The position numbers and the translations under genes were made by a program. From the NCBI GenBank assembly GCA_025774405.1, contig JALGWB010000097.1, positions 1 to 7,426 on the forward strand: a stretch of 7,426 nucleotides of DNA, written 5' to 3'. The notes below the pieces were generated by a model that searched no databases, was not told the DNA's origin, and saw only the letters and a list, made by a program, of their open reading frames with translations. This stretch comes from a bacterium. Lineage in GTDB: Bacteria; Arandabacterota; Arandabacteria; Arandabacterales; Arandabacteraceae. Shown piece by piece: positions 1-6,616 of the stretch. How positions within the stretch are numbered: position 1 is the first letter of the stretch; each line of letters opens with the position of its first letter.

Positions 1-325
1 CTGACCAAAGCACACTATCACGCGTCTCCACACGTAAGACCTGATTGCCGTTAAGCCACCGATATGAGAGTCCTAGCCACGGCACATATTGAGCCTTTAC
101 ACTGTTATAGACAAAGAGAGGTTCGTAAATCCCTGCAAGCGTAGGCCAGCGAGCTGCTGCTGCAGTTGTCAGAGGGTTAAAGTTTCTTATCCATGAAGCC
201 TGTTGTTCCTGAGAAACAACGAGTACGCCTTCGGGCATCACCTGCGTATGATCACTACAGGCCAGTAGGGTGAGAATTAGGAGCGAGAATATTGAGGCAA
301 CCCAAAGGCGAGCGTGCCCCTTCAT
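1..325 (-). CDS. ABC transporter substrate-binding lipoprotein, family 5 (partial, N-terminal 108 residues)
   Basis: The visible part is the N-terminus of an extracytoplasmic solute-binding protein that would deliver a ligand, here probably beta-glucan oligosaccharides, to an ABC importer. A basic start (MKGHARLW), a hydrophobic stretch at about residues 8-22 and a lipobox ending LLAC (Cys23) mark it as a lipoprotein. The mature start carries phrases typical of SBP_bac_5 proteins: SWIRNFNPL (44-52), GIYEPLFVYN (65-74), a PWL segment (82-84) followed by SYRW, and VLWS at the edge, where the family normally continues into 'WSDG'. The ATG at 325-323 shares its A with the TGA stop of the GH16 gene (TGATG) and has GGAGG six bases upstream inside that gene, so translational coupling is likely. 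Family 5 proteins bind peptides, nickel or oligosaccharides. The glucan ligand is inferred from the neighbours. Permease and ATPase genes would be expected beyond the left edge. Confidence 0.88.
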   Translation of the reverse strand, partial: MKGHARLWVASIFSLLILTLLACSDHTQVMPEGVLVVSQEQQASWIRNFNPLTTAAAARWPTLAGIYEPLFVYNSVKAQYVPWLGLSYRWLNGNQVLRVETRDSVLWS

Positions 326-336
326 CACGTTCCTCC
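323..336 (-). promoter_or_regulatory. Shine-Dalgarno site and overlapping stop/start (TGATG) coupling GH16 to the binding protein
   Basis: On the minus strand GGAGG (336-332) lies within the last codons of the GH16 gene. After six bases comes TGATG, in which the GH16 stop TGA (327-325) and the binding-protein ATG (325-323) share one base. This arrangement normally means one transcript with coupled translation. It also fixes the start of the truncated gene. Confidence 0.8.
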
Positions 337-1152
337 GTAAACACGGATCCAGTCAACAAGCATAGTTTGGGGAAACGCTGTTGTAGAGTCAGGTGGACCA
401 ACAAAGTGTCCGCCTACGGCCACATTCAAAATTATGAAGAAGGGGTGGTCAAAGACCCATCTTGCCCCATCAGGCAAATCGCGGGTTTCAAGTGTCTGAT
501 ATGCCACACCGTCAACATACCAGGTTATGCTCGAGGGATTCCACTCAATCGCGAAGACATGAAAATCGTCATTGAAGGTTCCTTGGCTCAGCCTGAACCT
601 ATCGCCAAGCGCGTTGCCACCGGAATACCCAGGTCCGTGAAGGCTACCGAGGACGATATTGGGTTCTTGCCCACGATACTCCATTATATCTATCTCTCCA
701 CAGTCAGGCCAGCCCACTTCATCAAAATTGGCACCGAGGAGCCAGAAGGCAGGCCAGATGCCCTTACCTATCGGTAGGCGGATTCTAGCCTCGAATCGGC
801 CGTAGGTATGCTCGAATAGGTCACGCGTGTTTATGCGACCCGAGGTATATTGTCTGCCTCGGTAGTTTTCCTTCCGTGCTATGATTGCAAGGTGCCCCTG
901 GCCATCGAGTGAGACGTTCTCGGGTCTGTCAGTATCATATTCGAGCTGAGCATTTCCCCAATCCGTTCCTATGTCGAAGCGCCACTTAGTCGGGTCCGGG
1001 AGGGAGCCGGCTGGTCCTTCAAAGTCATCCTCCCAGATAAGCCCCATCTCGACTGCGTCGTTGCTGCATCTACCGCCCAGACTCAAGAAGGCTAGCATTG
1101 CGATGGCAAAAGCCGATTTCCTTCGGCCCAATATCTCGACCCAGGTATTCAC
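325..1152 (-). CDS. GH16 endo-beta-1,3-glucanase (laminarinase-like), exported
   Basis: This is a 275-residue glycoside hydrolase family 16 enzyme expected to cut beta-1,3- or mixed-linkage beta-glucan internally by the retaining mechanism. The catalytic signature is GEIDIMEYRG at 152-161: by family knowledge Glu153 is the nucleophile, Asp155 assists and Glu158 is the acid/base. Other GH16 marks are YGRFEARIRLP (117-127), WPAFWLLG (133-140), WYVDGV (211-216) and the closing VDWIRVY (266-272). The catalytic domain fills about residues 36-275, with no attached binding module. The N-terminus has a hydrophobic segment (about 13-27) and Cys29 in LGGRC. Arg just before the Cys is not a normal lipobox, so it may be a cleaved or anchored signal peptide. 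The GTG start is supported by GGGGGAGG five bases upstream. The gene lies 45 bases after the lipoprotein gene and overlaps the binding-protein gene by one base, so it is mid-operon. The cysteine-containing WPDCGEIDIME phrase favours a laminarinase. Exact specificity is inferred. Confidence 0.93.
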   Translation of the reverse strand: MNTWVEILGRRKSAFAIAMLAFLSLGGRCSNDAVEMGLIWEDDFEGPAGSLPDPTKWRFDIGTDWGNAQLEYDTDRPENVSLDGQGHLAIIARKENYRGRQYTSGRINTRDLFEHTYGRFEARIRLPIGKGIWPAFWLLGANFDEVGWPDCGEIDIMEYRGQEPNIVLGSLHGPGYSGGNALGDRFRLSQGTFNDDFHVFAIEWNPSSITWYVDGVAYQTLETRDLPDGARWVFDHPFFIILNVAVGGHFVGPPDSTTAFPQTMLVDWIRVYGGT

Positions 1153-1197
1153 GCAAACCTCCCCCGCTTTGCTACGCTTATGCCAGTTGGTTAGAGC

Positions 1198-2568
1198 TTA
1201 CTTGTGGAAATAAACATTGTCCAGGAATATGGTTCTCGTGCTTCCTGAAAGGATTATCTGAGCCAGGTGTTCGGTGCTCATCAACCTCACAAAGTCTGAT
1301 AGCGGGATATCAAGGCTTATCCATTGCTTATTGACAATGGGTGGTATTGAAGATTCGTTGAAGGTAAGCTCATGCTCACTGTCAGGAGCTCCGCCATAAG
1401 CACCGTCCTCACCAAAGTCAACAAGCTTCACCTTGAACACGTTGCCTTCGGGAACCCATATGTCCATGTGGAAATGGGTCATGGCAGAGGCATCTACTAT
1501 GTTTGATGAGAAATCTATGCCGACAAAGGAAGTCATATTGGTGTAGACCTTAACACTGTCACCGTCGATCTCAATGTCGCTAACCCCTTGCGATGCCCAT
1601 GCCCAAGGAGCCGCCCACGTATCGACCGGATGATTCACATATCCGGGGGCATCGCTATAAAGACAGATGACGTCTTCGGGTGGAAGACTTGGCGTGAGCG
1701 CAGGTGTCGGTGGTGTTGGGACAACCTCAACGGTGACTTCACCTTCGACATCGATGTCTCCCAGTTTCGCAGTAATGACGGCCGTGCCGCTTCCGACTGC
1801 TCTTATCTCATTGTCTTCAACTGTGACTACGGTATCATTGGATGAGAAGAAAGTGAAGTATCCGGGCATACATTCAATCGTCTCATCAACTCCACCAACG
1901 TTGAAAATGACCTTCGTACCGGTGACGTTAACTGTGCCTCCAATGAATGTGGTGAGTTGCTGGTCGTCCATCGACGGTCTTGGATCGGATATGACACTGA
2001 CCGTGTCGTAGCGTATCTCATCGAACCACATCTCGTAGCCGCTTGTTGCGTTTCCCACATCATCTGCGAAGAAGAAAAGACCTCTCTCCAGGTTGAGTCT
2101 TGCTGGCAGAGGGATGGGAAGAATATATCTCTGCCATTCCGTTGTGAGCTCAACATTTCGCCAGCTCGCCTCATACTTCGATGCACCTGTGTTGTCATTT
2201 CCAATTCCCACTATATCAAAGGTCTCCGGGCGACTTGCACGTGCCCAGAAAGTAAGGGCGTTGTAGCCCGAAAGGTCGCGTGGCTCGGAACATACGAAGG
2301 CACCACCTGCAAAAGAGCCGGGACCTGGCACATTCACCTTTAGTGCGTTTGAACCGTCAAGTCCACCCTCGGGATCCTGGGTAAGAGCGTAGTAGTCCGA
2401 CCAGAGGAAGGCCTGGAAGTCAACACCCACACTGAAGTTATCATCGAATACAACGGGATCTGTACTCACTGGAGCAGGTCCGAGACCACCAGATTCCCTT
2501 GTGCAGCCTGCCAAACAGACAAGTGTAAGCGTTGCTAAGAGGAGAATTGCAATTCTTCTGATTTCCAT
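1198..2568 (-). CDS. Glucan-binding-type lipoprotein: beta-sandwich domain, Ig-like (Big_2-type) domain, second beta-sandwich domain
   Basis: This 456-residue surface or periplasmic lipoprotein has no visible catalytic domain and probably holds glucan for the GH16 enzyme. The signal peptide ends in a canonical lipobox, LAGC, with Cys22. Domain 1 (about 40-190) looks like a galactose-binding-type jelly roll, with RDLSGYNALTFWARAS (97-112) and a closing YEMWFDEIRY (178-187). Domain 2 (about 200-283) is Ig-like, with FTFFSSNDTVVTVEDNEI (238-255) followed by GSGTAVITAKLG (259-270). A Pro/Thr linker (284-297) leads to domain 3 (about 298-456), with THFHMDIWVPEG (364-375), KVKLVDFGEDGAYGG (379-393), WISLDIPLSDF (416-426) and a terminal FLDNVYFHK. 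From memory, modules of these three types occur on laminarinase-type GH16 proteins, often fused to the enzyme. Here they stand alone. The ATG has AAAGGAGG seven bases upstream. It is the first gene of the minus-strand operon. A CBM family number cannot be assigned by eye. Confidence 0.82.
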   Translation of the reverse strand: MEIRRIAILLLATLTLVCLAGCTRESGGLGPAPVSTDPVVFDDNFSVGVDFQAFLWSDYYALTQDPEGGLDGSNALKVNVPGPGSFAGGAFVCSEPRDLSGYNALTFWARASRPETFDIVGIGNDNTGASKYEASWRNVELTTEWQRYILPIPLPARLNLERGLFFFADDVGNATSGYEMWFDEIRYDTVSVISDPRPSMDDQQLTTFIGGTVNVTGTKVIFNVGGVDETIECMPGYFTFFSSNDTVVTVEDNEIRAVGSGTAVITAKLGDIDVEGEVTVEVVPTPPTPALTPSLPPEDVICLYSDAPGYVNHPVDTWAAPWAWASQGVSDIEIDGDSVKVYTNMTSFVGIDFSSNIVDASAMTHFHMDIWVPEGNVFKVKLVDFGEDGAYGGAPDSEHELTFNESSIPPIVNKQWISLDIPLSDFVRLMSTEHLAQIILSGSTRTIFLDNVYFHK

Positions 2569-2601
2569 AGATTTGCCTCCTTTGATGCAAATGTTCTAAG
2601 C

Positions 2602-2616
2602 TGATGGCATTCATCA
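2602..2616. promoter_or_regulatory. Short inverted repeat TGATG-N5-CATCA, candidate operator
   Basis: A perfect 5-base inverted repeat with a 5-base spacer lies just downstream of the -10 element proposed for the minus-strand operon, near the expected transcription start. That position suits a repressor site. Short repeats of this size also occur by chance, and no regulator is identified. Confidence 0.3.
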
Positions 2617-2620
2617 ACTC

Positions 2621-2650
2621 AATTTACGCTTAGGCTTTTCGTTATGTCAA
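2621..2650 (-). promoter_or_regulatory. Sigma-70-type promoter for the lipoprotein-GH16-binding-protein operon
   Basis: Read on the minus strand, a perfect TTGACA -35 (2650-2645) is followed after 18 bases by TAAATT (2626-2621), matching four of six -10 positions. The first gene starts 52 bases further on. A second TTGACA lies 23 bases upstream (2673-2668). It could be an alternative -35 or part of a repeated protein site. Confidence 0.5.
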
Positions 2651-2662
2651 GCGAGCAGCTTG
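2648..2662. promoter_or_regulatory. Inverted repeat CAAGC-N5-GCTTG between the divergent promoters, candidate operator
   Basis: This perfect 5+5 inverted repeat overlaps the upstream edge of the minus-strand -35 box and lies about 13 bases upstream of the plus-strand -35. A protein bound here could affect both divergent transcripts. It has the same 5-N5-5 geometry as the repeat at 2602-2616 but a different sequence. The regulator is unknown. Confidence 0.33.
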
Positions 2663-2674
2663 CCTGGTGTCAAC

Positions 2675-2703
2675 TTGAATGCCTGTAGTCACTTTGATAG
2701 AAT
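2675..2703 (+). promoter_or_regulatory. Sigma-70-type promoter for the glucan phosphorylase gene
   Basis: TTGAAT (2675-2680) and TAGAAT (2698-2703) are separated by the ideal 17 bases and match the consensus at four of six and five of six positions. Transcription would begin near 2710, giving a leader of about 37 bases before the ATG at 2747. A small palindrome, GGTT-T-AACC (2716-2724), lies just after the likely start and may be an operator. A G-rich stretch (GGGGGA, 2734-2739) seven bases before the ATG serves as a modest ribosome binding site. Confidence 0.6.
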
Positions 2704-2746
2704 CCGTCGAGAGAAGGTTTAACCCTCGTTTCCGGGGGATATCATT

Positions 2747-5700
2747 ATGACGGACAGGATTAGAATTGGACTGGAGAGCTTGCCTCAAGTTAATCTCTCA
2801 GTTGAAGGCAGGATAGTTGAGTTCAAAGACAGACGCTATTATTGCATAAGCGACTACGATGGTCTTGAACCTTTTCTCATAAGCCTGCTGAGTGATTGTG
2901 ATCTCTGGATGTATGTGTCTTCCAAAGGGGGGCTTACTGCAGGTAGACGAAGTGCCGACTTTGCCATATTTCCATATCAAACTGTTGATAAGCTTCACAA
3001 TTGCCACAGGGATACTGGACCATGCACGGTCATAAGGTGCGCCGAAGGGGATCAGGTTTTCATATGGCAGCCTTTTAGCGATGATGGTCACGAGCGCTAT
3101 GAGATCAAGCGATGCCTGTACAAGAACCTTCTCGGATGTGACCTCTGGTTTGAGGAGATCAATCGCAGCCTTGGGCTGGTCTTTCGTTATTGTTGGCATC
3201 CGGGCAGGCGACTTGGCTGGCTAAGAACTGTTGAGATAGCCAATCTTACTTCTAAGGAACGTAATCTCGAAATCCTTGATGGCTTACTCAATCTGCTTCC
3301 ACCTGGTGTTACCAAGGTACTTCAGGAGAGTCTTAGCTGCCTTGCCGATGCTTATAAGTACGGTGAATGCGACCCGGAAACGGGGCTTGCCATCTTAAGC
3401 CTTACCTCAAATATCGTTGATAGGCCTGAACCAAGTGAAGCACTCTATGCCACCGTTGCCTGGCAAAGCGGACTTAAGGATGTTGAGCTTTGTCTGGATG
3501 GAACTGTGATAAGCCAATTCATAAGAACAGGAAGCCTTCCCGCTCGGCTTACGCTGAAGGGCAAGCGACTCTCGTATCTTTTGAGTAAGACGTTGAAGCT
3601 TGACGCCAAAGGTTCGACGGGCTGGGTCATCGGAGTTGATACCCTTTGTGACCATGCAAAGGTTGTTTCCCTGAGGGCTTCAGTCTCGCGTGGTATCTCT
3701 GGTGAAATCGAGAAGGACATCGCCTCAAGCAGGCAGAGGGTTGCCAGGTTGATTGCCTGTGCAGACGGCTTCCAGCTTAGTGGGGATGACGTTACGACAG
3801 GACACCACATTTCCAATGTTGTTTACAACATAGCACGTGGCGGAGTACCTCCCAATGGATACAGGATTGATAAAGATGACCTTCTCGACTTCATCTATGT
3901 CCGCAACAGAGCCGTCTGGCAGCGTTACCGTCAGTGGGTCGAGAAGCTTCCTGGTGGAACAGATCTTCCTGAGCTTCACAAGCGGGCGCGTGATGATGGT
4001 GATCCTGATCTCATCAGGCTATGTTATGAATACTTGCCCATAACCTTCTCGCGTCGCCACGGTGATCCATCACGACCCTGGAATCGGTTTTCAATCGATG
4101 TACGAAAAGCGGACGGCTCCTTTCTTTACAGCTATCAGGGCAACTGGAGGGACATTTTCCAGAACTGGGAGGCCCTCTGTCGAAGCTTTCCTTTGCTGTT
4201 AGAACCGATAATAGCCAAGTTTGTGAATGCCTCAACGGTTGATGGCTTCAATCCATACCGTGTTGCAAGGGATGGCATCGACTGGGAGGTTCCCGATTCT
4301 GGTAATCCGTGGAGTTCGGTGGGCTATTGGGGCGATCATCAAATCGTCTATCTCTTACGGCTTATGGAGCTACTTGAAGCGCACTATCCAGGAAGGCTAA
4401 CAAGCCTCCTCAGCGAGAGGTTTTTCTCATATGCAGATGTACCCTACCGGCTTAAGTCCTACGCTGAAATCGTCAAGGATCCCAAACACACCATTGAGTT
4501 CGATTGGCAGCAACATCGCAAGATTCTTGCACGCGTTGAGAGCGAGGGTACGGATGGGAGGCTCCTACACAAACACGGGCACGTTCACAATGTTAGCCTT
4601 GCCGGGAAACTGCTTGTGCCAATCCTTGCCAAGATTTGTTGCCTTGTGCCGGGTGGTGGCATCTGGATGAACACCGTTCGTCCCGAGTGGAACGATGCCA
4701 ATAATGCCCTGGCTGGGTATGGACTTTCAGTTGTTACAACCTGCTATCTCGTAAGGCACCTCGAATTCTGCAGGCAAATCTACGAGAAGGGCGCCGAAAG
4801 ATTCCTCATGTCTCAAGAGGTCGTGACCTGGCTTAGACAGGTTACTGCCACACTTGATGACTTCAGCGATGTTGAATGGTCAGACCGCTCACGGCGACAG
4901 TTCACGGATGCTATAGGTGAGGTTTTTTCCCGATATCGCTTAAGCGTCTACTCCAAAGGACTTGGTGAAACCACGTCTGCTCAGAGGAAGGAGATTGTTG
5001 AATTCCTCAAGAAAGCTCAAACGCTGGCTCTAAGGACAGTTCAGGAGAACAAGCGCGATGATGGGCTCTTCCATGCCTATAACATCCTTCATCTTGAGGA
5101 GGGTAGTGCACGTATCACGCGTCTTCCCTTGATGCTGGAGGGCCAGGTTGCAGCTATTAGCAGTGGCGTATTAAGTCATGGCGAGGTTGTTAAAGTCCTG
5201 AAGGCACTTCGAAGGAGCCTGCTTTATCGCGAGGATCAAAGAACCCACCTCCTTTATCCTGCTAAAAAGTTGCCCGGTTTCCTTGAGCGAAATAACCTAC
5301 CAGAGAGTGTTCTTCAAAGGTGTCCTGAGCTTTCCAGATTGGTCACACAGGGCGACAGATCTACAGTCGTCAGAGATGAGGAAGGCAAACTTCACTTCAA
5401 TGCTGATCTGGATAATGCGCGTGCTCTGCGGGCAAGAATCGCAGATCGTCTGCCAGACCGAGAGATTGAGACGCTCCTTGAGGTCTACGAGGACGTCTTC
5501 CAACACAAGGAGTTCACGGGAAGATCGGGTGCAATGTATGCCTATGAGGGCATAGGTTGTATATACTGGCACATGGTTGGCAAGCTTTTGTTAGCCGTGG
5601 CTGAAGCCTATCACAGGGCAGTTCGGGATGGTGCAGATACGGATCTCCTTAGAGAGTTGAAGGGTTGCTATAACGAGATAAGATCAGGCATGGGATTTAC

Positions 5701-6160
5701 CAAGACACCCGCTGAATTCGGTGCTCTCCCACGTGATCCTTACTCGCATACGCCTGCAGAAGGCGGAGCCAAACAGCCTGGCTTGAGCGGGCAGGTAAAG
5801 GAGGAAATCCTCGCACGCTGGCTCGAGCTCGGGGTATGTGTAGAGGATGGCAAGGTACACTTTAGGCCGGGTTTGCTTCGCAAAGAGGAGTTTCTGGCGT
5901 CAGAAAGTGAATTCACCTATATCGATGTAAATGGCAAGAAGCAATCACTTCGAATGCCGAGCAGGAGCCTGGCCTTCACCTTTTGCCAGGTTCCTGTGAT
6001 CTATCGCCTATCAGATGAAACCCACGTCGAGGTAACCATGCACGACGGAAAGATCCTCAGGATGGAGGGGACGCACCTTGACAGCGAGACGACCCGGGAA
6101 ATCGTAGCGCGGAGCATGAAGATTACCTCTGTGACCTTCACTTTCCCGATGATCACTTGA
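2747..6160 (+). CDS. Probable beta-1,3-glucan phosphorylase, clan GH-Q (GH149/GH161 type), cytoplasmic
   Basis: This 1137-residue protein probably splits beta-1,3-gluco-oligosaccharides with phosphate, releasing alpha-glucose 1-phosphate in the cytoplasm. There is no signal peptide, and many cysteines are scattered through it, including a Cys pair at 631-632. The N-terminal part (about 1-320) looks like the beta-sandwich domain of GH94-like phosphorylases, with GGLTAGRRSADFAIFPYQT (61-79). The helical-barrel catalytic part contains YQGNWRDIFQNWEAL (463-477), GYWGDHQIVYLL (526-537) and RPEWNDANNALAG (645-657). The WND motif (648-650) falls where GH94 enzymes carry the general acid Asp in their 'GDWND' motif. 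Later motifs are FTGRSG (923-928), a possible phosphate-site equivalent, YEGIGCIYWHMV (933-944) and DPYSHTPAEGG (997-1007). These phrases mark a conserved family often labelled 'cellobiose phosphorylase'. A length above 1100 residues fits GH149 as I recall it; GH161 remains possible. The gene is divergent from the GH16 operon, which supplies the context for the assignment. Confidence 0.78.
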   Translation: MTDRIRIGLESLPQVNLSVEGRIVEFKDRRYYCISDYDGLEPFLISLLSDCDLWMYVSSKGGLTAGRRSADFAIFPYQTVDKLHNCHRDTGPCTVIRCAEGDQVFIWQPFSDDGHERYEIKRCLYKNLLGCDLWFEEINRSLGLVFRYCWHPGRRLGWLRTVEIANLTSKERNLEILDGLLNLLPPGVTKVLQESLSCLADAYKYGECDPETGLAILSLTSNIVDRPEPSEALYATVAWQSGLKDVELCLDGTVISQFIRTGSLPARLTLKGKRLSYLLSKTLKLDAKGSTGWVIGVDTLCDHAKVVSLRASVSRGISGEIEKDIASSRQRVARLIACADGFQLSGDDVTTGHHISNVVYNIARGGVPPNGYRIDKDDLLDFIYVRNRAVWQRYRQWVEKLPGGTDLPELHKRARDDGDPDLIRLCYEYLPITFSRRHGDPSRPWNRFSIDVRKADGSFLYSYQGNWRDIFQNWEALCRSFPLLLEPIIAKFVNASTVDGFNPYRVARDGIDWEVPDSGNPWSSVGYWGDHQIVYLLRLMELLEAHYPGRLTSLLSERFFSYADVPYRLKSYAEIVKDPKHTIEFDWQQHRKILARVESEGTDGRLLHKHGHVHNVSLAGKLLVPILAKICCLVPGGGIWMNTVRPEWNDANNALAGYGLSVVTTCYLVRHLEFCRQIYEKGAERFLMSQEVVTWLRQVTATLDDFSDVEWSDRSRRQFTDAIGEVFSRYRLSVYSKGLGETTSAQRKEIVEFLKKAQTLALRTVQENKRDDGLFHAYNILHLEEGSARITRLPLMLEGQVAAISSGVLSHGEVVKVLKALRRSLLYREDQRTHLLYPAKKLPGFLERNNLPESVLQRCPELSRLVTQGDRSTVVRDEEGKLHFNADLDNARALRARIADRLPDREIETLLEVYEDVFQHKEFTGRSGAMYAYEGIGCIYWHMVGKLLLAVAEAYHRAVRDGADTDLLRELKGCYNEIRSGMGFTKTPAEFGALPRDPYSHTPAEGGAKQPGLSGQVKEEILARWLELGVCVEDGKVHFRPGLLRKEEFLASESEFTYIDVNGKKQSLRMPSRSLAFTFCQVPVIYRLSDETHVEVTMHDGKILRMEGTHLDSETTREIVARSMKITSVTFTFPMIT

Positions 6161-6280
6161 TGTGATTTATCCTCCAGCCGGATAGCTTACAACTTGATAG
6201 CCATGCTCAGACGTCCAGAGAGCAAGGTCTGCATCATCAAAGAGATTGAGCTCGTCAATGCAGAATCCATAAGCCCAATC

Positions 6281-6304
6281 GCCCGTAGCGCATCGGGCAT
6301 TTTT
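6281..6304 (+). terminator. Candidate intrinsic terminator downstream of the phosphorylase
   Basis: GCCCG (6281-6285) and CGGGC (6294-6298) form a five-base-pair GC stem with an eight-base loop, followed by ATTTTTGG. The T-run is on the plus-strand side only, so it would end the phosphorylase transcript about 120 bases after its stop. The stem is short and the T-run only five long, so efficiency is uncertain. Confidence 0.45.
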
Positions 6305-6324
6305 GGAAAGTGTATGGGTTTCAC

Positions 6325-6573
6325 CTATGGGGCGCCGAAGCGACCTGAGTGCCTTAGGTCATGGCGAAACATCGGCCAGGGAGTTGACGCAAGTCCGCCC
6401 GTGCCCTGGATTGCATAGAGGTGACCATCCCCTGATCCGACATAAATGGTGCCATCAGAGCCTATTGCAGGAGAAGAGTACACAATGTCTCCTGTAGTAT
6501 AAGTCCATTTGAGAGAGCCATCTGGGTTTATTGCGCAGAGCTCACCATCCCATGATCCTCCATCGTTGGACAA
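6325..6573 (-). pseudogene. C-terminal remnant of a PQQ-type beta-propeller repeat protein
   Basis: About 82 codons encode the end of a PQQ-like beta-propeller protein. One propeller repeat, ELCAINPDGSLKWTYTTGD, is followed by a second, SSPAIGSDGTIYVGSGDG and HLYAI. The tail reads STPWPMFRHDLRHSGR and stops with TAG (6327-6325), a closing phrase common at the C-terminus of such proteins. Intact relatives are usually several hundred residues with a signal peptide and many repeats. Here the frame has no convincing start: only a TTG at 6573-6571 without a Shine-Dalgarno site. The residues before it (about 6574-6615) no longer resemble a propeller, and a stop (TAG) closes the frame near 6618. Two similar DNA stretches about 121 bases apart (around 6417 and 6538) reflect the repeat units. 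The 5' break coincides with the promoter of the next gene, suggesting a rearrangement or deletion. It is convergent with the phosphorylase gene. Confidence 0.75.
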
Positions 6574-6580
6574 ATCCGGC

Positions 6581-6610
6581 TTGACAGACGTGATAGGGAT
6601 GCTGTATAAT
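6581..6610 (+). promoter_or_regulatory. Perfect-consensus sigma-70-type promoter for the Rrf2 regulator gene
   Basis: TTGACA (6581-6586) and TATAAT (6605-6610) both match the consensus completely, with an 18-base spacer. The start of transcription would be near 6617, about 43 bases before the ATG of the regulator at 6660. Such a strong promoter usually needs a repressor, which fits the palindrome lying over its -10 box. Confidence 0.85.
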
Positions 6611-6616
6611 CTATAC
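6604..6616. promoter_or_regulatory. Inverted repeat GTATA-N3-TATAC over the -10 box, candidate Rrf2 operator
   Basis: A perfect 5+5 inverted repeat with a 3-base centre covers the TATAAT element and reaches the probable transcription start. A dimeric winged-helix regulator bound here would block RNA polymerase. Many Rrf2 proteins repress their own operon, so autoregulation is the natural reading. The symmetry partly follows from the AT-rich -10 sequence itself, so chance cannot be excluded. Confidence 0.5.

Noticed and set aside
292..777. 161-codon open frame on the plus strand
   Set aside because: It lies opposite the GH16 gene, whose catalytic motif and family phrases are unmistakable, and its own product resembles nothing. 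It is an antisense shadow.
1153..1197. Possible terminator or attenuator between the lipoprotein and GH16 genes
   Set aside because: The 45-base gap shows no stable stem followed by a T-run. It holds only the GH16 ribosome binding site, so read-through transcription is assumed.
1588..2343. Several plus-strand open frames of 85-128 codons
   Set aside because: All lie antisense to the three-domain lipoprotein gene. They have no supporting ribosome sites or recognisable motifs.
2798..3979. Minus-strand open frames of 82-133 codons inside the phosphorylase gene
   Set aside because: The plus-strand frame is continuous for 1137 codons with conserved motifs throughout, so the opposite-strand frames are shadows.
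6194..6497. Two overlapping plus-strand open frames of 74 and 64 codons
   Set aside because: They run antisense to or beside the PQQ remnant and have no ribosome binding site. Their products show low complexity typical of chance frames.
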